Positions 56,144 to 64,000 of a stretch of 64,000 nt of DNA are shown here, one piece after another (position 1 is the stretch's first letter; every line of letters starts with the position of its first letter). Origin of the DNA: Gammaproteobacteria bacterium (GTDB lineage: Bacteria > Pseudomonadota > Gammaproteobacteria > Burkholderiales > Rhodocyclaceae); the NCBI GenBank assembly GCA_018824085.1, contig JAHJHI010000020.1, positions 30,175 through 94,174 on the forward strand, read 5' to 3'. Below the pieces are notes generated by a model. The model was not told the origin of the DNA, made no database searches, and was given only the letters and a program-made list of their open reading frames with translations. Position numbers and translations under genes: made by a program.

Positions 56144-56275
56144 CAACAGCGCAAGTTTAATCCATTGGACCTGTTTCGTCGGTGTCAGCACAATGCGTCC
56201 TGTCGAGCGGCCGAATCCGCTTCCCCGGAGTTGCCGCCGGAAATCTTTGAATCCTCTCAACGAAAGGAGCTCACC

Positions 56276-57010
56276 ATGAGCCAGCAGAATCATGAAGGCC
56301 AACGCGTACCGAACGTGACATTCCGGGTGCGTGAGAACAACGAATGGAAGAGCGTGACGACCGACGAACTGTTCAAGGGCAAGACCGTCGTGGTGTTCTC
56401 GCTGCCCGGTGCTTTCACGCCGACCTGCTCGTCGACCCACCTGCCGCGTTACAACGAACTTGCGCCGGCCTTCGTCGCCAACGGTGTGGATGACATCCTG
56501 TGCCTGTCGGTCAATGACACCTTCGTCATGAACGAATGGGCGAAGGACCAGGAAGCCGGCAACGTGACCTTGGTGCCGGACGGCAACGGCGAGTTCACCG
56601 AAGGCATGGGCATGCTGGTCGACAAGAGCGATCTGGGCTTCGGCAAGCGCAGCTGGCGCTATTCGATGCTGGTCAAGGATGGCGTCGTGCAGAAGATGTT
56701 CATCGAGCCGCAGGAGCCGGGCGACCCGTTCAAGGTGTCCGACGCCGACACGATGCTGAACTACATCAACCCGAATGCGAAGAAGCCGGATCAGGTTGCG
56801 ATCCTGACCCGCGAGGGCTGCGGCTTCTGCGCCAAGGCGAAGGCCCTGCTGACCGAGAAAGGCTATGACTACGCCGAGATCAACCTGCCGCACACCGAGC
56901 GTTCGCGTGCGCTCGGTGCCATCGTCGGCGCGCAGACGGTGCCGCAGGTGTTCATGAACGGCCAGCACATCGGCGGCTGGGAAGAACTGGAGAAGTGGGC
57001 CGCCCGCTGA
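56276..57010 (+). CDS. Peroxiredoxin 5-glutaredoxin fusion (glutathione-dependent peroxidase)
   Basis: A 244-residue hybrid that reduces H2O2 and alkyl peroxides using glutathione. The N-terminal Prx5 domain has the peroxidatic Cys in [16 protein letters not shown] (C51). A short linker follows at about 165. The C-terminal glutaredoxin has [15 protein letters not shown] (C182 and C185), TVPQVFMNG and the GGWEEL glutathione-binding end. A strong AAAGGAGCT ribosome site precedes the ATG. It is divergent from oxyR and therefore probably under its control. Confidence 0.94.
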   Translation: MSQQNHEGQRVPNVTFRVRENNEWKSVTTDELFKGKTVVVFSLPGAFTPTCSSTHLPRYNELAPAFVANGVDDILCLSVNDTFVMNEWAKDQEAGNVTLVPDGNGEFTEGMGMLVDKSDLGFGKRSWRYSMLVKDGVVQKMFIEPQEPGDPFKVSDADTMLNYINPNAKKPDQVAILTREGCGFCAKAKALLTEKGYDYAEINLPHTERSRALGAIVGAQTVPQVFMNGQHIGGWEELEKWAAR

Positions 57011-57028
57011 GTCCGTCTCGCCATTGGT

Positions 57029-57094
57029 GATCGCCCGGCGCCGTTGCGCGCCGGGCGATCAGGCTTGCGCATCGCAGGGTGCGCAAGCCTGATC
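57029..57094 (+). terminator. Two overlapping long hairpins between prx-grx and the lpd-like gene
   Basis: First stem: GATCGCCCGGCGC (57029-57041) with GCGCCGGGCGATC (57048-57060), 13 bp. Second stem: GATCAGGCTTGCGCA (57057-57071) with TGCGCAAGCCTGATC (57080-57094), 15 bp. They share the GATC at 57057-57060, so both cannot be fully formed at once. Neither has a U-tract. A terminator pair or an attenuator-like switch are both possible. Confidence 0.55.
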
Positions 57095-57115
57095 GTTCGA
57101 GTCAGGGAGACTGCC

Positions 57116-58510
57116 ATGAAAGAAATGAATGTCGATGTTGCCGTCATCGGCGCCGGCACCGCCGGCCTCGCGGCCTATCGCGCGGCGATTGCCGCGGGCA
57201 GGCGTGCCGTCATCATCGAGGGTGGCCCGTACGGCACCACGTGCGCGCGTGTCGGCTGCATGCCGAGCAAGCTGCTCATCGCCGCGGCGGAAGCCGTGCA
57301 TGCGAGCGAGAAGTGGGACGCCTTCGGCCTCCGGCTCGACGGGTCGGTGCGCGTTGACGGCGAGGCGGTCATGGCGCGCGTCAAGCGCGAGCGTGATCGC
57401 TTCGTCGGCTTCGTGCTGAAGGGTGTCGACGGCATTCCGGCTGCGCACAAGCTGCGCGGCTACGCCCGCTTTGCATCGGAGCGCAGCCTCGTCGTCGGCG
57501 ACGACGTTGTCGTCACGTTCGGCAGCGCCGTCATCGCGACCGGTTCGTCGCCGGCGGTGCCGGGCATCCTCAAGCCGGCCGGCGACCGGCTTATCGTCAA
57601 CGATGACGTGTTCGAGTGGAACGACCTGCCGAAATCGGTGGCGGTGTTCGGTCCCGGCGTCATCGGCCTTGAGATCGGCCAGGCGCTGCACCGCCTCGGC
57701 GTGCGCGTGGCGATGTTCGGCCGCGAGAATCACGTCGGCCCCTTTTCCGATCCACAGGTCCGTGAGTACGCGCGACTTGCCTTCGCCGACGAGTTCCCGC
57801 TGCATGCCGACGCACACGTGTCGTCGGTGGAACGCGGTGGCGACGGCGTGCGCATCCACTATCGCGACGCGGCTGGCAAACCGGTTTCGGCCGATTTCCA
57901 GTGGCTGATCGCGACCACCGGGCGTTCGCCCAATGTGCACGGCCTCGGGCTGGAGCACACGGGCGTCGAACTCGACGACAGAGGCGTACCGCTGTTCGAC
58001 CGTCACACGATGCAGTGCGGCAACAGCCGCATCTTCATCGCGGGCGACGTGAACAACGATCTGCCCCTGCTGCACGAGGCTGCCGACGAGGGAAAGATTG
58101 CCGGCCACAACGCGGCGCGCTTTCCGGATGTGCAGCCGGGCCTGCGCCGTACGCCGATGTCGGTCGTGTTCTCAGATCCGCAACTGGCCACCGCGGGCGC
58201 GCGCCATGCCGATCTCGAACCCGGCAGCTTCGTCACCGGCGAGGTGTCGTTCGAGGATCAGGGGCGTGCGCGCGTGATGTTGCGCAACAAGGGCCTGCTG
58301 CACGTCTATGTGGACAAGGCCACGTCGCGGCTGGCCGGCGCTGAAATGATGGGGCCGGACGCCGAGCACATCGCGCACCTGCTCGCGTGGGCGATGCAGT
58401 CCGGCATGACGGTGCAGCGCGCGCTCGACATGCCCTTCTATCACCCGGTGGTGGAGGAAGGGTTGCGCACCGCCCTGCGGGACGCGCTGGCCAGGCTCGA
58501 GTCCGCCTGA
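57116..58510 (+). CDS. Lipoamide-dehydrogenase-like pyridine nucleotide-disulfide oxidoreductase
   Basis: A 464-residue FAD flavoprotein. The FAD loop is VAVIGAGTAGLAAYRAAIA. The redox-active disulfide is GTTCARVGCMPSKLL (C43, C48). The NAD(P) loop is VAVFGPGVIGLEIGQAL, the second FAD motif is RIFIAGDVNNDLPLLHEAADEG, and the C-terminal catalytic base is in DMPFYHPVVEEGL. The active-site spacing fits dihydrolipoyl dehydrogenase, but no 2-oxoacid dehydrogenase subunits are nearby and the CARVGC loop differs from CLNVGC. It may reduce another disulfide or metal partner in the oxyR-prx neighbourhood. The ATG at 57116 follows GTCAGGGAGAC. Confidence 0.85.
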   Translation: MKEMNVDVAVIGAGTAGLAAYRAAIAAGRRAVIIEGGPYGTTCARVGCMPSKLLIAAAEAVHASEKWDAFGLRLDGSVRVDGEAVMARVKRERDRFVGFVLKGVDGIPAAHKLRGYARFASERSLVVGDDVVVTFGSAVIATGSSPAVPGILKPAGDRLIVNDDVFEWNDLPKSVAVFGPGVIGLEIGQALHRLGVRVAMFGRENHVGPFSDPQVREYARLAFADEFPLHADAHVSSVERGGDGVRIHYRDAAGKPVSADFQWLIATTGRSPNVHGLGLEHTGVELDDRGVPLFDRHTMQCGNSRIFIAGDVNNDLPLLHEAADEGKIAGHNAARFPDVQPGLRRTPMSVVFSDPQLATAGARHADLEPGSFVTGEVSFEDQGRARVMLRNKGLLHVYVDKATSRLAGAEMMGPDAEHIAHLLAWAMQSGMTVQRALDMPFYHPVVEEGLRTALRDALARLESA

Positions 58511-58516
58511 ACACAG

Positions 58517-58548
58517 CTGTCCGCCCGGTAGCGCAGCCGGGCGGACAG
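58517..58548 (+). terminator. Hairpin terminator after the lpd-like gene
   Basis: CTGTCCGCCCGG (58517-58528) and CCGGGCGGACAG (58537-58548) make a perfect 12-bp stem with an 8-base loop, 6 bases after the stop. No T-tract follows; the TAGAAT of the next promoter comes immediately afterwards. Confidence 0.55.
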
Positions 58549-58549
58549 G

Positions 58550-58555
58550 TAGAAT
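58550..58555 (+). promoter_or_regulatory. Candidate TAGAAT -10 of the biotin operon
   Basis: TAGAAT lies 47 bases before the bioA GTG, directly after the terminator hairpin whose right arm would occupy the spacer and -35 region. I see no obvious BirA operator. Confidence 0.4.
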
Positions 58556-58602
58556 GTCGGCCTTGATGTGCGCCCGAAGGGGCGCCAAGCCGGTATCCGT
58601 CA

Positions 58603-59916
58603 GTGTCCGCCTCCGAATCTTCCCTTGTTGCCCGCAGCCTCGCGGCCGTCTGGCATCCCTGCACGCAGATGCAGTGGCACGCCGACCGCTCGCTGCCGCT
58701 GCTCGCCGTGGCGCGCGCGCGCGGCGCGTGGCTGCATGCGCCCGATGGCAGCCGTTATCTCGACGGCATCAGCTCGTGGTGGACCAATCTGTTCGGCCAC
58801 AGCCACCCCGACATCGTCGCCGCACTGCGCGACCAGCTCGACACGCTGGACCATGTGATGCTCGCCGGCTTCACGCACGAACCGGTGGTGGCGCTGTCGG
58901 AGCGCCTGTCGGCGCTGACCGGCGGCCATCTCGGCCACGCCTTCTACGCGTCTGACGGCGCATCGGCGACAGAAATCGCGCTCAAGATGTCGCTGCACTA
59001 CTGGCGCAACAGCGGGCAGCCCGGCAAGAACGAGTTCATCTGCCTTGCTGGCAGTTACCACGGCGAGACGGTGGGTGCGCTCGCGGTGACCGACGTCGCG
59101 CTGTTCCGCGACGCCTACGCGCCCATGGTGCGTGGCGCGCACGTGCTGCCCAGCCCGGCCGGCGGCGACGCGGCCGGCGCGCTGGATGCGCTGTCGGCTT
59201 TCCTTGCGGCGAACCACGGGCGCATCGCGGCACTCATCGTCGAGCCGCGCGTGCAGTGCGCCGGCGGCATGGCGATGCACGACGCCGCCTGGCTGCGCGA
59301 GGCGCGCGCGTTGTGCGCGCGCCACGACGTGCACGTCATTGCCGACGAGATCGCCGTGGGGTGCGGGCGGACCGGCAGCTTCTTCGCGTGCGAACAGTCG
59401 CTCGACGCGGCCGGCGAGGGCTGGCCGGATTTCATCTGCCTGTCCAAGGGCATCACCGGGGGCACCTTGCCGCTGTCCATCGTGCTGTCGCGTCCGGACA
59501 TCTTCGACGCCTTTCTCGACGACAGCATGGCGCGCGGCTTCCTGCATTCACATTCGTATACGGGCAACCCGCTCGCCTGCCGGGCGGCACTTGCCACGCT
59601 CGACCTGTTCGACCGTCTCGACGTGCTGGCGCGCAACCGCGTGTGGGCCCGGACCTTCACCGACGCGCTGGCCCCGCTGGCGGCCCATCCGGCGGTGAGC
59701 GGTTTCCGGCAGGCGGGAATGATCTGGGCGCTCGATGTCGAGGCCGGCGCGGGCGACTTCAGCCGCCGCTTCCATCGCGAAGCGCTGGCGCGCGAACTGC
59801 TGCTGCGCCCGCTCGGCAACACGCTCTACTTCATGCCGCCCTATGTGCTGGACGAGGACGAAACCGATCTGCTCGCGCGTGGCGCGCTGGCGGCACTGGA
59901 CGCGGCTCTGGCATGA
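58603..59916 (+). CDS. bioA: Adenosylmethionine-8-amino-7-oxononanoate aminotransferase BioA
   Basis: PLP enzyme that makes 7,8-diaminopelargonate from KAPA, using SAM as amino donor. The start is GTG at 58603; the 437-residue length is normal. Signatures are VWHPCTQMQWH near the N-terminus (BioA-specific), YLDGISSWWTNLFGHSHP, SDGASATEIALKM, YHGETVGALAV, the PLP Asp in VIADEIAVGCGRTG and the Schiff-base Lys in CLSKGITGGTLPL (K282). It is the first gene of the operon; its stop overlaps bioF by four bases. Confidence 0.96.
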   Translation: MSASESSLVARSLAAVWHPCTQMQWHADRSLPLLAVARARGAWLHAPDGSRYLDGISSWWTNLFGHSHPDIVAALRDQLDTLDHVMLAGFTHEPVVALSERLSALTGGHLGHAFYASDGASATEIALKMSLHYWRNSGQPGKNEFICLAGSYHGETVGALAVTDVALFRDAYAPMVRGAHVLPSPAGGDAAGALDALSAFLAANHGRIAALIVEPRVQCAGGMAMHDAAWLREARALCARHDVHVIADEIAVGCGRTGSFFACEQSLDAAGEGWPDFICLSKGITGGTLPLSIVLSRPDIFDAFLDDSMARGFLHSHSYTGNPLACRAALATLDLFDRLDVLARNRVWARTFTDALAPLAAHPAVSGFRQAGMIWALDVEAGAGDFSRRFHREALARELLLRPLGNTLYFMPPYVLDEDETDLLARGALAALDAALA

Positions 59917-61067
59917 GCGCTTTCGATTTCGCGGCGCGCCTGGCCGCGCTGGCCGAGCAGGATCTGCTGCGCTCGCGCGTTGTGCTCGACTCGCCGTGCG
60001 GGCCGGATGCGCAGGTCGACGGCCGGCATTTTGTCAGCTTCGCCGGCAATGACTATCTGGGGCTGGCCAATCACCCCGAGGTGGGGGACGCGCTGCGCGA
60101 GGGCGTGGCGCGCTGGGGCAGCGGTGCCGGCGCGTCGCATCTGGTCAGCGGACATCAGCGCCCGCACGAAGATCTGGAGCAGGCGCTCGCGGCCTTCGTC
60201 GGCCTGCCGCGCGCGCTGTTCTTCTCGACCGGCTACATGGCAAACCTTGCGGTGCTGCCCGCGCTGGTCGGGCGCGGCGACACCATCGTTGCCGACCGCC
60301 TGAACCACGCTTCGCTGGTCGACGCGGCCGTGCTGTCGCGCGCGTCGGTGCGGCGCTATGCGCACAACGACGTGGCGGCCGCCGCGCATGCGCTGGAAGG
60401 CGCGTCCGGGCGCAAGGTGCTCGTGTGCGACGCGGTGTTCAGCATGGATGGCGACGTCGCGCCGCTGGCCGAGCTGCTGGCCCTGTGCGAGCGCCACGAC
60501 GCACTGCTGGTGGTGGACGATGCACACGGCTTCGGCGTGCTCGGCGAGCAGGGGCGCGGCGCGCTCGCGCACGCGGGCATCGCGTCGCCGCGCGTTGTCT
60601 ACGTGGGCACCTTGGGCAAGGCGGCCGGCGTGTCGGGCGCTTTCGTCGCGGGCGCCGCCGACCTGATCGAATGGCTGTTGCAGACGGCGCGCAGCTATCG
60701 CTATACGACAGCTGCGCCGGCTGCGCTGGCGCACGCATTGCTGACCAGCCTGCGCCTGATCGCCGGAGCGCAAGACAAACGCGCGCGCCTCGCCGCGCAT
60801 CGCGGCAGCCTGCAGCGCGGTCTGGCATCGTTGCGCTGGCCGCTGATGGCTTCGGGTTCCGCAATCCAGCCGGTACTCGTCGGCGGCAATGCGCAGACGC
60901 TCGCGCTTGCGCAGCGCCTGCGCAAGCGCGGACTGTGGGTGCCGGCAATCAGGCCTCCGACGGTGCCGGCCGGTGGCGCGCGCCTGCGCATTTCGCTCAG
61001 TGCCGCCCATGCCGCAGCGCATGTTGACGCACTGTGCGACGCGCTGCGGGAGGCGGGCAATGAGTGA
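59913..61067 (+). CDS. bioF: 8-amino-7-oxononanoate synthase BioF
   Basis: PLP enzyme that condenses pimeloyl-ACP with alanine to KAPA. It has 384 residues. Motifs are FAGNDYLGLANHPEV, GSGAGASHLVSGHQRPHEDLE, SMDGDVAPLAEL, VVDDAHGFGVLGEQGRG and the PLP Lys in YVGTLGKAAGVSG (K236). The ATG at 59913 overlaps the bioA stop (ATGA), and its own stop overlaps bioH by eight bases, so translation is coupled along the operon. Confidence 0.96.
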   Translation: MSAFDFAARLAALAEQDLLRSRVVLDSPCGPDAQVDGRHFVSFAGNDYLGLANHPEVGDALREGVARWGSGAGASHLVSGHQRPHEDLEQALAAFVGLPRALFFSTGYMANLAVLPALVGRGDTIVADRLNHASLVDAAVLSRASVRRYAHNDVAAAAHALEGASGRKVLVCDAVFSMDGDVAPLAELLALCERHDALLVVDDAHGFGVLGEQGRGALAHAGIASPRVVYVGTLGKAAGVSGAFVAGAADLIEWLLQTARSYRYTTAAPAALAHALLTSLRLIAGAQDKRARLAAHRGSLQRGLASLRWPLMASGSAIQPVLVGGNAQTLALAQRLRKRGLWVPAIRPPTVPAGGARLRISLSAAHAAAHVDALCDALREAGNE

Positions 61068-61821
61068 GGCACTGGCGTGTCAGCGTCTTGGCATGCGAGG
61101 CCCGCGTGTTGCGCTGCTGCACGGCTGGGGATGGGACGGGCGCCTGCTTGCGCCGCTGACACGGGCGCTTGGCACGCACTGCAGGGTCGTTCAGCCGGAT
61201 CTGCCCGGATACGGGCGCAATCTGGACGTGTCCTGCAGCGCCTTTGATGAATGCGTTGATCTATTGCTTCCGGTGCTGGATGGCGCTGACGTGCTCGCCG
61301 GCTGGTCGCTCGGCGGTTTGCTGGCGATCGCCTGTGCGCAGCGCCTGTCCGTGCGGCGTGTTGCGTTGATCGGCGCGACGCCATGCTTCATGCAGGCGCC
61401 CGGATGGCCTGACGGCATGACGGAAGAGCGCTTCAACGCTTTTGCCGATGCGTTGGATGAACAGCCGCAGCGGAGACGCACGCGGTTTGCCGCGCTGTCC
61501 GCGCTGGGCGATCACGATGCGCGGAGCGTGCGCGCCGCGATGGCGTCGCTGCTCGAAGTGCCGCCGCAACCCGCTCCCGCGGCCTTGACGCAGGGGCTGG
61601 CCTGGCTGCGTGACCAGGACCGGCGTCCGGCGCTGGCTGAACTGCGGGCGAAGCTTTTTTTCCTCCATGGTGAGCAGGACCGCGTGGTGTCGGCTGCTGC
61701 GGCTCGTGCCGCAGCGCAGTCCAGTGGCGCGCGGTGGCACGCTGTGCCGGGCGCGGGCCATCTGCCCTGGTTGCGCGGCGGTGCGACGGTGCTGCGAGAC
61801 TGGGTGTGCGCCGATGACTGA
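61060..61821 (+). CDS. bioH: Pimeloyl-[acyl-carrier protein] methyl ester esterase BioH
   Basis: Alpha/beta hydrolase that removes the methyl group from pimeloyl-ACP methyl ester, ending the pimelate-chain phase. It has 253 residues. LLHGWGWDGRLLAPL is the oxyanion-side loop. The catalytic triad is S83 (AGWSLGGLLA), D207 (LHGEQDRVV) and H234 (VPGAGHLPWL). The position between bioF and bioC, with 8-base overlaps on both sides, supports the assignment over a generic hydrolase. Confidence 0.94.
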   Translation: MSEALACQRLGMRGPRVALLHGWGWDGRLLAPLTRALGTHCRVVQPDLPGYGRNLDVSCSAFDECVDLLLPVLDGADVLAGWSLGGLLAIACAQRLSVRRVALIGATPCFMQAPGWPDGMTEERFNAFADALDEQPQRRRTRFAALSALGDHDARSVRAAMASLLEVPPQPAPAALTQGLAWLRDQDRRPALAELRAKLFFLHGEQDRVVSAAAARAAAQSSGARWHAVPGAGHLPWLRGGATVLRDWVCADD

Positions 61822-62596
61822 GCGTGCGTCGGTGCGCCGGGCGTTCTCGCGGGCGGCTGCGCGTTACAGCGAGCTTGCCGGGTTGCAGCGCGAGGTCGGC
61901 GACCGGCTCATCGACGTGCTGCCGTCTTCGGCGCGGGCGACACGCGTGCTGGATCTGGGGTGCGGTACCGGCTTTGCCAGTCCGGGCCTGCGCGCCCGTT
62001 TCCCGCAGGCGTTGCTGTGCCCGGCCGATTTTTCTCAGCCGATGCTCGCGTTGCATCGCCCGGTTCAGGGCAATGCCCGGGTCTGCGCCGACGCGCATGC
62101 GCTGCCGTTTGCCGGCCGTGCGTTCGACCTGATCTTCTCGAGTCTCATGTTGCAGTGGTGCGACCTGCCGCGTGTGCTGGCGGAATGTGCGCGAGTGCTG
62201 ACAGCGGACGGCTGGCTGTGCTTCAGCACGGTGCTGCAGGGGTCGCTGCGCGAGATCGATGCGGCGTTCAGCGGAATCGACGGGCATCGGCATGTCGTCG
62301 ACTTTCCTGCTGCGTCCGCGCTTCATTCGATGCTGGAAATGGAGGGCTTCTCGATCGAATGGGCCGAATGCGCCACGCGCGTCGAGTACTTCGCCCACGC
62401 GGCAGAACTGTTGCAGTCGAATCGCGGCATCGGCGCCTCGCGTGTTCCGGCGGGCGGGCGGCCATCCATGCTGGGGCGAGCCGCCTTGGCGGAAGTGTGT
62501 CGCCGCCTCGAACTGGGCCGCACTGCGCAAGGCGTGCCGCTCAGCTACGAACTCGCCTGGGTGGTCGCGCGTCCGGTCCCGGGAGCGCGCGGGTGA
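61814..62596 (+). CDS. bioC: Malonyl-[acyl-carrier protein] O-methyltransferase BioC
   Basis: SAM-dependent methyltransferase that caps malonyl-ACP so that fatty-acid enzymes can build pimelate. It has 260 residues. It begins SVRRAFSRAAARYSELAGLQREVGDRL, the BioC-type N-terminus. SAM motif I is VLDLGCGTGFASPGL, and DLIFSSLMLQWCDLPRVLAE is the post-I/motif II region typical of BioC. It overlaps bioH by eight bases and bioD by four. Confidence 0.95.
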   Translation: MTERASVRRAFSRAAARYSELAGLQREVGDRLIDVLPSSARATRVLDLGCGTGFASPGLRARFPQALLCPADFSQPMLALHRPVQGNARVCADAHALPFAGRAFDLIFSSLMLQWCDLPRVLAECARVLTADGWLCFSTVLQGSLREIDAAFSGIDGHRHVVDFPAASALHSMLEMEGFSIEWAECATRVEYFAHAAELLQSNRGIGASRVPAGGRPSMLGRAALAEVCRRLELGRTAQGVPLSYELAWVVARPVPGARG

Positions 62597-63291
62597 GCGC
62601 AGTGCCGGCCGCGCATTTCGTCATCGGCACCGATACCGGCATCGGCAAGACGCTCGTGTCGTGCGCCTTGTTGCGGGTACTGAGCCGGCGCGGCGTCATC
62701 GCCGTCGGCATGAAGCCGGTTGCTTCGGGCGCCTCGATTGATGACGCCGGCGCGCTGCACAACGAGGATGCGGATGCGCTGGCTGCCGTCAGTGCGCCGG
62801 GGTATGCGGCGTCGCTGACCAGTCCGTATCTGTTTTCGGCGCCTCTGGCGCCGCACGTGGCCGCGCGACGGGAAGGCCGGTGCATAGAACGGACCGTGAT
62901 CCTGGATGCGTTCCGGCAGCTGAACGCTTCAGCGGAGCACGTCATCGTCGAAGGGGTCGGCGGGTTCGTCGTGCCATTTTCGGATACATTCACGAGCGCC
63001 GATCTGGCGGTGGATGTCGGCGCGCCCCTTGTGCTGGTGGTTGGCCTGCGGCTGGGCTGCATCAATCATGCCTTGCTGACGGTCGAAGCCGCGCGCACGC
63101 GCGGCTTGGCAATCGCGGGCTGGGTGGCGAACTGTCAGGCGGCAGGCATGCTTGAGCAGGAGGCGACGATCGCCACTCTGGCAGACCGGGTCGGCGCCCC
63201 GCTGCTCGGCGTGCTGCCCCGGTTTGAGTCGCCATCGGCCGATCTTGCGGCCGATGCACTTGATGCCGGACCGCTATTTTCGATTATTTGA
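62593..63291 (+). CDS. bioD: Dethiobiotin synthetase BioD
   Basis: ATP-dependent carboxylase that closes the ureido ring to form dethiobiotin. Starting with GTG at 62593 inside the bioC stop (GTGA), it has 232 residues. The P-loop is FVIGTDTGIGKTLVSCALL (residues 9-27). GMKPVASGA carries the substrate Lys, and VIVEGVGGFVVPFS the conserved EGxGG. It ends the operon. bioB, which would insert sulfur next, is not in the window. Confidence 0.95.
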   Translation: MSAVPAAHFVIGTDTGIGKTLVSCALLRVLSRRGVIAVGMKPVASGASIDDAGALHNEDADALAAVSAPGYAASLTSPYLFSAPLAPHVAARREGRCIERTVILDAFRQLNASAEHVIVEGVGGFVVPFSDTFTSADLAVDVGAPLVLVVGLRLGCINHALLTVEAARTRGLAIAGWVANCQAAGMLEQEATIATLADRVGAPLLGVLPRFESPSADLAADALDAGPLFSII

Positions 63292-63311
63292 TGAATTTTT
63301 CGTGGAAGGGT

Positions 63312-63340
63312 TTGACAGAGGGTGAAACGCTCACCATAAT
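63312..63340 (+). promoter_or_regulatory. Strong sigma-70 promoter of the tRNA-tuf operon
   Basis: TTGACA (63312-63317) and CATAAT (63335-63340) with a 17-base spacer, followed by a GC-rich discriminator CGCGGG. This is close to consensus and has the discriminator expected of a stringently controlled stable-RNA promoter. The first tRNA begins at 63361. Confidence 0.9.
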
Positions 63341-63360
63341 CGCGGGTTTCGCTGGTCGCC

Positions 63361-63445
<85 letters not shown>

Positions 63446-63555
63446 CAACTTTTTGTTTTCGAAGGTTTTGTGAGTTGGCGACGGCGAAATTGTGAAGTGA
63501 AAAATTGGCTGAAAGCGTACTGCGCCGGTTTCCGGTGTGTGCGTCGAGTGGTTCG

Positions 63556-63629
63556 GCGGGAGTAGTTCAACGGTAGAACCTTAGCCTTCCAAGCTAATGA
63601 CGCGGGTTCGATTCCCGTCTCCCGCTCCA
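63556..63629 (+). tRNA. tRNA-Gly (TCC)
   Basis: A 74-base tRNA with encoded CCA. The acceptor GCGGGAG pairs with CTCCCGC. The anticodon arm TTAGC-CTTCCAA-GCTAA gives anticodon TCC. The T-arm contains GGGTTCGATTCCC. It lies 110 bases after tRNA-Tyr. Confidence 0.96.
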
Positions 63630-63695
63630 GCGGTTTGACGGCTTCTGCGGGTGGTTGTGGCCGCCGGGAGGCGAGTAGGTTCTGCAGGCATCAGT

Positions 63696-63770
63696 GCCCA
63701 TGTAGCTCAGTGGCAGAGCACTCCCTTGGTAAGGGAGAGGTCGGCAGTTCAATCCTGCCCATGGGCACCA
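63696..63770 (+). tRNA. tRNA-Thr (GGT)
   Basis: A 75-base tRNA with encoded CCA. The acceptor GCCCATG pairs with CATGGGC. The anticodon arm CTCCC-TTGGTAA-GGGAG gives anticodon GGT. The T-loop is CAGTTCAATCCTG. It sits 89 bases before the tuf start, matching the tyr-gly-thr-tufB order known in proteobacteria. Confidence 0.96.
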
Positions 63771-63859
63771 CGGTTTTGACGTGCGGCATCCTGGTGACAA
63801 CTGAGGGTGTCAGTCGAGGTTTGACGCAGATCTCAATTAAGCAACCAAGGTGATCGAAA

Positions 63860-64000
63860 ATGGCAAAGGGAAAGTTTGAGCGCACCAAGCCGCACGTGAA
63901 CGTGGGCACGATTGGGCACGTTGATCACGGCAAGACGACATTGACGGCGGCGATCACGACGATCCTGTCGAAGAAGTTCGGCGGCGAGGCGAAGGCGTAC
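63860..64000 (+). CDS. tuf: Elongation factor Tu, 5' part (truncated by window edge)
   Basis: GTPase that brings aminoacyl-tRNA to the ribosome. Only the first 47 codons are in view: [20 protein letters not shown], then the P-loop [13 protein letters not shown] and the switch approach [13 protein letters not shown]. An AAGGTGA ribosome site lies upstream. It is probably cotranscribed with the three tRNAs from the promoter at 63312. Confidence 0.97.
   Translation, partial: MAKGKFERTKPHVNVGTIGHVDHGKTTLTAAITTILSKKFGGEAKAY

Noticed and set aside
56101..56170. A full four-tetrad OxyR operator
   Set aside because: Only one ATnG-N7-CnAT pair is clear. The flanking tetrads at 7-base spacing do not match, so only a half-site is reported.

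Overview
The window is about 64 kb of GC-rich chromosomal DNA from a betaproteobacterium. The gene content and order resemble Rhodocyclales (Methyloversatilis or relatives); this placement is inferred from housekeeping gene order, a PEP-CTERM protein, TRAP transport genes and protein style, not from a database search. Genes are dense, with many 4- to 8-base start/stop overlaps. I see no phage, insertion sequence, CRISPR array or plasmid origin, and no gene-free stretch over 300 bases.

Layout. 1-4.3 kb is the macromolecular-synthesis cluster on the minus strand (rpsU, yqeY, dnaG, rpoD; rpoD is cut by the left edge), with tsaD divergent. 4.3-7.4 kb holds tsaD, plsY, folB, ogt and a chalcone-isomerase-like exported protein. 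7.6-10.4 kb is a two-gene outer-membrane/secretion module: a TPR plus beta-barrel Slam-like protein and a FecR-domain exported protein whose C-terminus looks like a TbpB-type barrel. 10.4-17.7 kb holds marC, proA, holA, lptE, leuS and an MscS channel on the minus strand. 17.8-25.2 kb holds uvrD, a Sel1-repeat protein, and a solute-binding protein translationally coupled to a membrane PAS-GAF-PAS-GGDEF-EAL protein. 25.2-30.7 kb holds small metabolic genes and two orphan ParA-type ATPases. 30.7-43 kb holds a CPA2 cation/proton antiporter, a His-rich tandem-repeat protein, an alpha/beta hydrolase, a large PEP-CTERM beta-strand-repeat protein, a REC-PAS-GGDEF protein, TRAP permease subunits, a histidine phosphatase and a TPR/2OG-oxygenase.

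43-54.6 kb is a coherent envelope/metal module. A response regulator, a SpeE-like methyltransferase-fold protein and a histidine kinase overlap as one operon next to a cytochrome b561. Divergent from them is a train of TolC-like, adaptor, HME-RND pump, LTA-synthase-like and PAP2 genes. 54.6-58.5 kb is a peroxide-defence module (dps, oxyR, peroxiredoxin-glutaredoxin fusion, Lpd-like flavoprotein) with an OxyR-like palindrome between the divergent oxyR and prx genes. 58.6-63.3 kb is a tightly overlapping biotin operon, bioA-bioF-bioH-bioC-bioD. It is followed by a near-consensus promoter driving tRNA-Tyr, tRNA-Gly, tRNA-Thr and tuf (cut by the right edge).

Start codons were chosen from family alignment, ribosome binding sites and overlaps. 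Residue numbers are hand counts or derived from coordinates and may be off by one or two. Very long open frames antisense to real genes are common here because of the GC content and were not annotated.
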